Below, in pieces: positions 25,840-32,136 of a stretch of 64,000 bases of DNA. Position 1 is the stretch's first letter; every line of letters starts with the position of its first letter. Origin of the DNA: Exiguobacterium sp. KRL4 (lineage in GTDB: Bacteria; Bacillota; Bacilli; Exiguobacteriales; Exiguobacteriaceae); the NCBI RefSeq assembly GCF_001870785.1, contig NZ_MOLV01000007.1:1-64000 (forward strand), in the 5' to 3' direction. The notes under the pieces were generated by a model. That model was not told the DNA's origin. It saw only the letters and a list, made by a program, of their open reading frames with translations, and made no database searches. The position numbers and the translations under genes were made by a program.

Positions 25840-26524
25840 GGTTCGACCTTATAGCCGACGCCCCAAACGGTTTGGATGTGACGCGGCTCTTTCGGCACGT
25901 CCTCGATTTTTTCCCGTAATTTATGAATCAGGACCATGACGGCATTAGTCGCAGAACCGAGCGCTTCCTCCTGCCAAATCCGTTCGTACAATTCATCAGC
26001 TGAAAAAACGCGACGCGGATGATTCAATAAAAGCGCCAGGCAGTCAAACTCCCGGCGTGTCAATGCTAAGGGAGTCGTTTCTTTTAAGATGACCCGCTCT
26101 TCCTGACGTAAGGTGAAGGGACCGACTTGCAGGCTGCTTGCCGATAGCGGCACTTGATACTGGGCAACCCGGCGGAGCATCGCCTTGATCCGGGCGATGA
26201 CTTCGAGCGGATTAAACGGTTTCCCGATGTAGTCATCGGCACCGAACGTCAACCCTTGGATTTTATCGAGATCCTCCTGTTTTGCCGTCAGCATCAGGAC
26301 CGGGAAGGTATAGTTCGCTTGCCGGACGGCTTGGACGGTCGAAAAGCCGTCCCGGACCGGCATCATGACATCAAGGACCATCAGGTCGATCGACTGTTGC
26401 TGAACAAGCTCAAGGGCCTCTTCGCCGTTTGCGGCTTCGAGATCAGATAATTTTCGTTTTGGAGATACAGTCGCAACAATTGCCGGATATCGGCTTCATC
26501 ATCGACGATTAAAATCGTGGGCAC
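25836..26524 (-). pseudogene. OmpR-family response regulator broken by a one-base frameshift
   Basis: A normal start exists at GTG 26524 behind AAAAGGAGG, giving MPTILIVDDEADIRQLL with the acidic pocket. The frame is lost near 26437-26442, where CTGATCTC runs into GAAGCCGCAAACGG one base short. Downstream the other frame continues correctly to the phospho-acceptor (VLDVMMP), the conserved Thr (LMLTAK), the Lys (GKPF) and a complete C-terminal winged helix (LALTRREFDCLALLLNHPRRVFS, VWGVGYKVEP). The whole is one base short of 229 codons. The downstream frame alone, from ATG 26381, lacks the acidic pocket. No slippery heptamer was seen. It could be a real mutation, a sequencing error, or recoding. 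Confidence 0.85.
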
Positions 26525-27075
26525 GGCAGTTCCTCCTTTTGGACACCTTCGAAGACATAGGCAGGCGGCATGTTTTGCAGTGTGTAGGAATAACTGTGCT
26601 CAAAGAAATACCGGCGGAATGTCTTGAAATGGAGTTTGGTATATTGAAAGGCGATGAAATGACCGCCTGGTTGCAACAGGGTCTGGAAGGTTTCGAGTAA
26701 CTCATGGCGTAACGGCAGCGGGAACGATGCGAACGGTAAACCGCTGACCAGAACACCGGCCTGATGATGCCAGTCTTTGGGACAGTTTTGGATGTCGCCG
26801 ATAAATAGTTCGACGTTCGTCTCATCAGCTAACAGCTTCACCAAGACTTCTTGAAACACCGGATTTTGTTCACAAATCAATAAAGTCGTTTCCGGGTGCC
26901 GCGCGCGCAATAAGGCTTGGGTAATCGCGCCGTCACCGGCACCGACTTCGACGATGACGGCTGGTCGATCAGCGACCGCCCGCTGCGCCATCATGTTCGC
27001 TAACCGGGAACTGCTTGGGGCAATCGCGCCAATCGTTTTCGGTGATTGGATGGCTTCTTTCAAAAAATCAAACAT
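26509..27075 (-). CDS. SAM-dependent methyltransferase, phospholipid N-methyltransferase type
   Basis: 188 residues of the class I methyltransferase fold, near the KsgA/PmtA group. Motif I is VEVGAGDGAITQALL near residues 42-56, the acidic loop EQNP follows at 70-73, and DIQN and SGLPF (replacing NLPF/NPPY) complete the site. An N-terminal SPKTIGAIAPSS is typical of phospholipid methyltransferases. The substrate may be a membrane lipid or small molecule. ATG 27075 is preferred to the longer reading from 27132. Its 3' end overlaps the regulator start by 16 nt and carries the regulator's ribosome binding site, so the three genes form an operon. Confidence 0.82.
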   Translation of the reverse strand: MFDFLKEAIQSPKTIGAIAPSSSRLANMMAQRAVADRPAVIVEVGAGDGAITQALLRARHPETTLLICEQNPVFQEVLVKLLADETNVELFIGDIQNCPKDWHHQAGVLVSGLPFASFPLPLRHELLETFQTLLQPGGHFIAFQYTKLHFKTFRRYFFEHSYSYTLQNMPPAYVFEGVQKEELPCPRF

Positions 27076-27143
27076 GCGAAACCTACTTTCTTCTTGAAGT
27101 ATACCATCGATGATACAGGGCATATCTTTCACAAACAGGAGAG

Positions 27144-27168
27144 TTTTCTTAAGTTTGTCTTAAGAAAA
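27144..27168. promoter_or_regulatory. CTTAAG-N5-CTTAAG box between divergent operons
   Basis: TTTTCTTAAG (27144-27153), TTTGT and CTTAAGAAAA (27159-27168) form a perfect 10-bp inverted repeat. Because CTTAAG is itself a palindrome, it is also a direct 6-5-6 repeat with an 11-bp period, the layout bound by many OmpR-family regulators. It lies upstream of the methyltransferase/regulator/kinase operon and of ada. Autoregulation by the two-component system is an inference. Confidence 0.5.
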
Positions 27169-27243
27169 GATCGATGCCTGATTTTCGGCGACATGCAGGG
27201 TGGTAAACTCGGTATACTGAGGAAAAGAAGGGGAGGGCATAAG

Positions 27244-28296
27244 ATGAATACCTTACCGGAAACGGATTATTATGCAGCACTCGTCCGCCGCGACAGCTCG
27301 TACGAAGGGACGTTTTTTGTCGGGGTCAAGACGACGGGAATCTTTTGCCGGCCGACGTGCCCCGCACGGAAACCGAAGCAGGAGAACTGCGAATTTTTTG
27401 AGACGGCAAAAGAGGCGTTACTTGCCTCCTACCGTCCGTGTTTACGCTGTAAACCACTGGCTTATCCCGGTGACAGTGACGTCATCAGCCGATTGATTGC
27501 CGCCGTCGAGGCGAATCCGGAGAAACGGTTCAAAGATGCCGACTTCCGTGAACTGGGACTCGATGCCTCGACCGCCCGGCGTCAGTTCAAAAAACGGTTC
27601 GGGATGACGTTCGTCGAATATGCCCGGTCCCGTCGAATGGGACTGGCGATGAAAGAAATCCGGAAAGGGCAACCGGTCATCGAGGCCCAACTGGCGAGCG
27701 GCTACGAATCGAGCAGCGGCTTTCGGGATGCGTTTGCCCGCATCATGGGCGAGACACCGAAACGGTGGGATGGAACTTACCTTCAGGCGAAGTGGCTCGA
27801 TACGCCACTCGGACCGATGCTTGCGATTGCCGATGAACAAGGACTGCACTTACTGGAGTTCGTGGACCGCCGGGGGCTGGAACGGGAAGTCGAACGCCTG
27901 CGGCTCGCAGCCCGCGCCGTCATCATTCCCGGTGAAACACCGGTGTTTGAGCAGGTGACGGCTGAACTGGAGGCGTACTTTGCGGGAACGCTTGACCGGT
28001 TCGAGGTCCCGCTCGTCCTGTACGGGACGCCGTTTCAGAGACAGGTCTGGGAACAGTTGCAACAAATTCCTGCGGGTGAGACGATTTCCTATCAGGAACT
28101 CGCCGTCCGCGTCGGGAATCCGGCAGCCGTCCGTGCTGTCGCCCGGGCAAACGGCGCCAACCAACTGGCACTGATCATTCCGTGTCACCGGGTCATCCGC
28201 TTGACGGGCGATCTCGGTGGATATGCCGGCGGCTTGGCACGAAAAGCGGCCTTATTAAAATTAGAACGGACGAAGAGAGGATTGAATCATGTATGA
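27244..28296 (+). CDS. ada: Ada: bifunctional alkylation sensor-activator and O6-methylguanine methyltransferase
   Basis: 350 residues in three parts. The first is a zinc-type methyl-phosphotriester acceptor domain (about 1-75; cysteines in FCRPTCPARKP and PCLRCKP). The second is an AraC-type HTH region (about 80-165). The third is a methylguanine-DNA methyltransferase domain with the acceptor cysteine in IIPCHRVIR near residue 318. In Bacillus these functions are split as AdaA and AdaB; here they are fused as in E. coli. ATG 27244 follows AGGGGAGGG. A possible -10 (TATACT, 27213-27218) precedes it. It heads an alkylation-repair operon with alkC, joined by an ATGA overlap. Self-activation after DNA methylation is the known mode for Ada. 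Confidence 0.93.
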   Translation: MNTLPETDYYAALVRRDSSYEGTFFVGVKTTGIFCRPTCPARKPKQENCEFFETAKEALLASYRPCLRCKPLAYPGDSDVISRLIAAVEANPEKRFKDADFRELGLDASTARRQFKKRFGMTFVEYARSRRMGLAMKEIRKGQPVIEAQLASGYESSSGFRDAFARIMGETPKRWDGTYLQAKWLDTPLGPMLAIADEQGLHLLEFVDRRGLEREVERLRLAARAVIIPGETPVFEQVTAELEAYFAGTLDRFEVPLVLYGTPFQRQVWEQLQQIPAGETISYQELAVRVGNPAAVRAVARANGANQLALIIPCHRVIRLTGDLGGYAGGLARKAALLKLERTKRGLNHV

Positions 28297-29345
28297 GTTT
28301 GATTAAAGATGTGTTTACACCAGACTGGTTGAATCGATTGGGGGAAGCGGTGCAGGCGCCGGACTTTAGAGACATCGTTCAACAAGGTGACTGGGAGGAG
28401 CTGGCGTTTAAGCAACGGGTCCGCCGGATTGCGACAGAACTCAACCGTTATTTACCGGCTGACTTTGAGCAAGCGGCAACGCACCTCGAAACGATTGCCC
28501 CGGAATTTCCGGGACTGCCGGGCATCGTTTTTCCGGACTACATCGAAGTTTATGCGCCGAGTGATGCCTGGGACCGGGCAATGTTAGCACTGGAACGGTT
28601 GACTCGGCACTCGACGTCGGAGTTTGCCGTCCGGCGGTTTCTGCTCGAAGATCAAGAGCGGTTTTTAGAGGTGGCGACGCGGTGGAGTCAGTCGAGTGAC
28701 GAGCACGTCCGGCGCTTGGCATCAGAAGGAACCCGTCCGCGCCTACCGTGGGGACAACGGATTCCGGCGTTGATTGCTGATCCACGCCCGGTCCTGCCGA
28801 TTTTAGATGACTTGTTGCAGGACGAGGCGCTTTACGTCCGCAAAAGTGTCGCCAATCAGTTAAACGATATCGCGAAGACCCATCCGGAACTCGTCATCGA
28901 ACGGTTGGAACAACTCGGGACCCATCCGCATACGGACTGGATTTTACGGCATGCCTCACGGACACTCCTGAAACAAGGACATCCGGAAGTCTTGAAGGCG
29001 TTTGGTCTCGTCACGCGGGGGACGGTGACGGTCGACGAACTGACAGTGACACCCACATTGCCGATTGGCGGGGAACTGACGTTTACATTTACCCTCGCGA
29101 CAACCGAACCGCAAATCCTCAGAATCGAATATGCGATCGACTATGTCAAACAGCGGGGGACGAGTCAAAAAGTTTTTCGGATCAGCGAACGGCAGGTCCG
29201 TGACAAGGAGACCTTTACGAAACGGCAGTCATTCCGGAATTTGACGACGCGGGTCCACTATTCGGGTACGCACCAATTAACGATTTTAATTAACGGAGAA
29301 GCCTATGCGACGGCGACATTTGTCGTTACGGAGGAGGAAACATGA
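28293..29345 (+). CDS. alkC: AlkC-family DNA alkylation-repair glycosylase
   Basis: 350 residues. The first ~245 are helical HEAT-like repeats with the family block FAVRRFLLEDQE...HVRRLASEGTRPRLPWG (near 112-152). The C-terminal ~100 residues are beta-rich (VTPTLPIGGELTFTFTLA), matching the Ig-like domain found in AlkC proteins. The enzyme removes 3-methyl purines without base flipping and acts next to Ada in the same operon; start and stop codons overlap on both sides (ATGA). A longer reading from 28182 would lie within ada. ATG 28293 is used, with GAAGAGAGG upstream. Confidence 0.9.
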   Translation: MSLIKDVFTPDWLNRLGEAVQAPDFRDIVQQGDWEELAFKQRVRRIATELNRYLPADFEQAATHLETIAPEFPGLPGIVFPDYIEVYAPSDAWDRAMLALERLTRHSTSEFAVRRFLLEDQERFLEVATRWSQSSDEHVRRLASEGTRPRLPWGQRIPALIADPRPVLPILDDLLQDEALYVRKSVANQLNDIAKTHPELVIERLEQLGTHPHTDWILRHASRTLLKQGHPEVLKAFGLVTRGTVTVDELTVTPTLPIGGELTFTFTLATTEPQILRIEYAIDYVKQRGTSQKVFRISERQVRDKETFTKRQSFRNLTTRVHYSGTHQLTILINGEAYATATFVVTEEET

Positions 29346-29671
29346 TGACCGGTCGACATCCTGACTTTACGACGTCCCGCTTGTATATTGAGGCAGCAGA
29401 TACGACGGACGGTTGTGTCTGGACATTACAGACACGGGACAAACAACAGATTGCAACGATTCAGTTCAGCGGTCGGCAACTCAGCTATGACGCAATCGAT
29501 CCGACCGACCGAGCCGGATACATCCAAGAAGCGTTGACGGTCATCCTTGCGTATCTCGCCCGGACGTTGTTATTGCCGTTCGTGACGGGACAGGACGGAG
29601 AAGCAGAGGTTTGGCTCCGAAATGGCTTTTATGCTGACGGATTGGTCTTTCGTCGTGACTTGACGCATTAA
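29342..29671 (+). CDS. Small GNAT-like protein, third gene of the ada operon
   Basis: 109 residues, not clearly assigned. The C-terminal half (RAGYIQEALTVILAYL, EAEVWLRNGFYADGLVFRRDL) resembles the end of a GNAT acetyltransferase, with the typical xNGFxxxGxxFRRDL finish. The N-terminal acetyl-CoA motif A (Q/RxxGxG/A) is not visible, so it may be shortened or non-catalytic. It overlaps the alkC stop by 4 nt and has a GGAGGA site in the alkC end. An alkylation-repair or stress role is inferred from context only. Confidence 0.65.
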   Translation: MMTGRHPDFTTSRLYIEAADTTDGCVWTLQTRDKQQIATIQFSGRQLSYDAIDPTDRAGYIQEALTVILAYLARTLLLPFVTGQDGEAEVWLRNGFYADGLVFRRDLTH

Positions 29672-29681
29672 AGAACGCAAA

Positions 29682-29808
29682 AAAAGAATCGTCTTTTCTC
29701 CACTCGCTTTTCTCAGGCGGAACGCAAGCCGAGGTCGTCCGAGGATGACCGGGTCTCGAAGCACGCTTCCTTTTCCTGTAGAAGTCGAGTGGAGTCGACG
29801 ATTCTTTT
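29682..29808 (+). other. 127-nt structured element downstream of the ada operon
   Basis: A perfect 12-bp outer stem (AAAAGAATCGTC 29682-29693, GACGATTCTTTT 29797-29808), a small internal loop and a perfect 9-bp second stem (CTCCACTCG 29698-29706, CGAGTGGAG 29786-29794) enclose ~79 nt that can itself fold (for example GGTC...GACC around GAGG). This is far larger than a terminator, and a complete separate terminator follows 14 nt later. It may be a 3'-UTR-derived small RNA, a dispersed repeat or a small non-autonomous element. No second copy was seen in the window. Confidence 0.5.
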
Positions 29809-29822
29809 GAGTAGGAAAAAAT

Positions 29823-29865
29823 AAAACCGTCTGTTCAGAAAACAAGCTTCTGAACAGACGGTTTT
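29823..29865. terminator. Bidirectional terminator
   Basis: AAAACCGTCTGTTCAGAA (29823-29840) pairs perfectly with TTCTGAACAGACGGTTTT (29848-29865) around a 7-nt loop, with T runs on both strands. Confidence 0.95.
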
Positions 29866-29876
29866 TCGTGTTTGGA

Positions 29877-30173
29877 TTACGGTTCTGACATGCCGTTTGC
29901 GAGCAACAACAAAAAAGTGATGACCGATAACGACAGCAAAAAGGCAATGTTCGCAAGTAGGCTGAACCATTTGACGTAGTTATTGCTTGAGCGGAGACCA
30001 AGCACCAGCGAAACGATATACCCGAGTCCGACCAAGATGTTGAGACCGATCGGCACCCACAGGCTCAGATTCGGGAAAAACCGTCCACTCAGTAAATAGG
30101 ACGTCAACATGTTAAACAGCAGCAAACCGAGCGTCAAGAAAACCGGAAAATACGTTTGCTTGGACCGCATCAT
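29877..30173 (-). CDS. Small three-helix membrane protein
   Basis: 98 residues with three hydrophobic segments (about 8-28, 34-55, 68-92) and a short basic N-terminus (MMRSK). No family was recognised. Its ATG overlaps the stop of the upstream P-loop gene (ATGA at 30170-30173), so the two are co-translated. The longer reading from 30212 runs inside that gene and is not used. Confidence 0.65.
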   Translation of the reverse strand: MMRSKQTYFPVFLTLGLLLFNMLTSYLLSGRFFPNLSLWVPIGLNILVGLGYIVSLVLGLRSSNNYVKWFSLLANIAFLLSLSVITFLLLLANGMSEP

Positions 30174-30754
30174 CGTTCGACCAGATTCGTTGACCAGTTG
30201 AAGTGTCGGCAAATCGTCTCGGCACTTTCGCCGGCTGAACGGCCCTCGGTATCGAGCCGTAAATAATTCAGATACGGCAACTCTCCCGGGAGTGAGTGCG
30301 TCCGGTACTGTTCAGCGGTTTCAAGCAAGTTGGCTTCCGACGCAACGATGTCCCGTTTCGTGAACTTATGGAGTAAGCGGTTTTCCGTCTGATTCCGGGC
30401 AAGACGGGTGGACAGTTCAGCTTCCAGTTCAACGATGAAGACTTCGGCACCGGCCTCTTCAAACAATTGAACGGTCTCTTCGATGAATTCGATGCCGCCG
30501 TCTTCGACGCCAAACAGGCACAAAAATGTAAAGATCACTCCTTCGAGATCACTGACGGCCATTTCCTTGAACATCTCCCGCCGGATCAAGTCCTTCAGCT
30601 TATGATGTGCCGGTTTTGTAAAGTCAAAGTACGGATGCAACAAGTCGATCGTCTGATGGTTGTGGAATAATTTCATGCCCGTTTTTTGTTCGAGTTCCTG
30701 ACCAATCGTCATTTTGCCGACAGCTTGCGGACCGAGTAGCATGACAAACTTCAT
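30170..30754 (-). CDS. P-loop kinase-like NTPase (AAA_33 type)
   Basis: 194 residues. A Walker A GPQAVGKMTIG lies near residues 8-18, followed by a kinase-like layout with an LxxR helix near 105-130 (ELEAELSTRLARNQTENR) in the place of the LID of nucleotide or sugar kinases. Similar proteins are annotated as shikimate- or AAA-type kinases of unknown substrate. ATG 30754 sits 6-7 nt from AGAGGTG and is preferred to GTG 30763. First gene of a two-gene operon with the small membrane protein. Confidence 0.75.
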   Translation of the reverse strand: MKFVMLLGPQAVGKMTIGQELEQKTGMKLFHNHQTIDLLHPYFDFTKPAHHKLKDLIRREMFKEMAVSDLEGVIFTFLCLFGVEDGGIEFIEETVQLFEEAGAEVFIVELEAELSTRLARNQTENRLLHKFTKRDIVASEANLLETAEQYRTHSLPGELPYLNYLRLDTEGRSAGESAETICRHFNWSTNLVER

Positions 30755-30804
30755 CCCTGACACCTCTTCCTTTTTTTGTTAATACTAGCACAGAAAAACA
30801 GAGT

Positions 30805-30841
30805 GTTCATATTAGAACATTTGTTCGTTAAATGATATAAT
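30805..30841 (+). promoter_or_regulatory. LexA/DinR-like (SOS) box in the promoter of the NUMOD4-protein gene
   Basis: AGAACATTTGTTCG (30814-30827) has the perfect GAAC-N4-GTTC core of the Bacillus LexA (DinR) box. It lies just before a -10 TATAAT (30836-30841) and covers the -35 and spacer (TTAGAA 30812-30817). A second GTTC at 30805-30808 forms an overlapping mirror repeat with the same GAAC. The site also lies 60 nt before the divergent P-loop gene, so either direction may be controlled. Confidence 0.6.
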
Positions 30842-30891
30842 GACAGTAGGAAATGTTGTCGTTTTAGGACCGAATGGAGGTCATTGACTAT

Positions 30892-31416
30892 ATGGAACAT
30901 TGGAAGTCGGTACAGGGCTATGAAGGCATGTATCAAGTCTCGACATCAGGAAATGTCCGGTCGCTCGACCGGATCATCGAGACGAGTCGTGGTGTTAAAC
31001 AACGGCGGCAAGGTGTTGTATTGCGCCCACGGATCAATCAAGAAGGTTACCGAAAAGTGACGTTGTACAAACAAGGACGCGGGGAACGGTTTTATGTCGC
31101 CGAGCTCGTCGTCAAAGCGTTTCTCGATTCGGAGGCCACGCATGACCGGATTATTCGGGCGGACGGTGATCGCGTAAACGATCAGATTGATAATCTGACC
31201 GTTAAACCGTCAACGACTCAGGCGTATGCGTCGCTCCTCGACGAATTCGACCTGTTATTGACGCAACACATCGAATTGTCGCCGCGGCAGATCCGGGACA
31301 TTCGGCGTCGCTATCAAACCGGGCTTTCGATTCGCCGGTTGGCGTTGACCTATCAGGTGACGGAAAATCGGATTCGCAACATCATCGATAAGAAGGAAGC
31401 CCAGTATATTAGTTGA
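30892..31416 (+). CDS. NUMOD4/HNH-derived protein with a C-terminal HTH, catalytic histidines lost
   Basis: 174 residues. It starts with a clear NUMOD4 motif (EHWKSVQGYEGMYQVSTSG) as in phage-type HNH homing endonucleases. It continues with the beta-strand core (RPRINQEGYRKVTLY), but where HNH_3 nucleases have HRLVA and NHIDGNKxNN it reads AELVV and IRADGDRVND. Both catalytic His are gone while the scaffold and NLTVKP end remain. Residues ~125-170 form a resolvase-like helix-turn-helix (LSPRQIRDIRRRYQTGLSIR, RLALTYQVTENRI). The result looks like a domesticated DNA-binding protein. A LexA-like box in its promoter suggests DNA-damage control. ATG 30892 is 11 nt from GGAGG; ATG 30874 is an alternative. 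Confidence 0.78.
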   Translation: MEHWKSVQGYEGMYQVSTSGNVRSLDRIIETSRGVKQRRQGVVLRPRINQEGYRKVTLYKQGRGERFYVAELVVKAFLDSEATHDRIIRADGDRVNDQIDNLTVKPSTTQAYASLLDEFDLLLTQHIELSPRQIRDIRRRYQTGLSIRRLALTYQVTENRIRNIIDKKEAQYIS

Positions 31417-31425
31417 ATAATCAGT

Positions 31426-31458
31426 AAAGAGCAAACTCTAAATTGGAGTTTGCTCTTT
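31426..31458. terminator. Terminator-like hairpin between convergent genes
   Basis: AAAGAGCAAACTC (31426-31438) pairs perfectly with GAGTTTGCTCTTT (31446-31458). The following T runs are short on both strands, so efficiency is uncertain. Confidence 0.7.
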
Positions 31459-31479
31459 ATTGTATACACTGAGTGCAAA

Positions 31480-32010
31480 TTAAATTTTAGACTTTCTATA
31501 GCCTGCACTACGAGCTGCACTCTCTGTGCAAAAAGTTTCTTCAGGTTCTGTCTTTTCATAAAATCTTTGATTTGGAAGGTGATAAATTTTTTCACCAGAA
31601 CTAGAGACGTTTCCACGTATATTCAGGCATGCTGTAGCATCAGCTTTCGCTTTGGCATCAGCTTTCGCTTTGGCATCATCTTCATCTGCTTTCTCTTTGG
31701 CATCAGCTTTCGCTTTGGCGTCAGCTTTCGCTTTGGCGTCAGCTTTCGCTTTAGCGTCCGCTTTCGCTTTGGTGTCAGCATCATCTTTTGATTTAGATTC
31801 CGTATCAGCTTTTTCCTTATCATCTGCGTCTACTTTTTTTTCGATGCTAGACTTTGAACTTTCATTTTTGTACTCATTGTCTTTATCAGAATCAGTCCCT
31901 ATGAAAGCTCCGCAAGCCCCTAACAAAATTAAAATAATAAAGATTAAGCATCCACACCCGCAACATCCACGTTTCTTCTTTTTCTCGTCTTTTGATGTAG
32001 TTTCATCCAT
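31480..32010 (-). CDS. Membrane-anchored sunset-domain protein with a Lys/Ala/Asp repeat stalk
   Basis: 176 residues: a charged start, a Cys-rich turn (RGCCGCGC), one membrane helix (about 20-37), an acidic linker and a low-complexity stalk of AKADAK repeats (about 78-127). The C-terminal domain (CLNIRGNVSSSGEKIYHLPN, FYEKTEPEETFCTESAARSA) is the small sunset domain found at the end of secreted nucleases and surface proteins. The two Cys of that domain may form a disulfide. Function unknown; the domain is probably displayed outside the membrane. ATG 32010 follows AAGGAG at 11 nt. A plus-strand reading over the same repeat is a shadow. Confidence 0.78.
   Translation of the reverse strand: MDETTSKDEKKKKRGCCGCGCLIFIILILLGACGAFIGTDSDKDNEYKNESSKSSIEKKVDADDKEKADTESKSKDDADTKAKADAKAKADAKAKADAKAKADAKEKADEDDAKAKADAKAKADATACLNIRGNVSSSGEKIYHLPNQRFYEKTEPEETFCTESAARSAGYRKSKI
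31638..31779 (-). repeat. 18-bp coding tandem repeat (AKADAK stalk)
   Basis: Units close to GCTTTCGCTTTGGCRTCA on the plus strand are repeated about seven times, interrupted once by an acidic segment. They encode the stalk of the sunset-domain protein, so its length may vary between strains. Confidence 0.85.
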
Positions 32011-32136
32011 TACATGAAAATCTCCTTAAATTTAAAATAATATCCAAAATATTATAAGGGATTTCATATTTGTAAGTAAATACAATTATTTTCAAAATAA
32101 AATCATTTTTCATTAGGATTATAAATCATATTTAGT

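Noticed and set aside
26509-27132. Methyltransferase starting at 27132
   Set aside because: The extra 19 residues are unconserved; ATG 27075 gives the expected N-terminus.
31638-31779. CRISPR array
   Set aside because: The units are contiguous 18-bp coding repeats without spacers.
31652-32017. Plus-strand Ala/Ser-rich reading over the KADA repeat
   Set aside because: It is the antisense shadow of the sunset-domain gene, which has the ribosome binding site and domain match.
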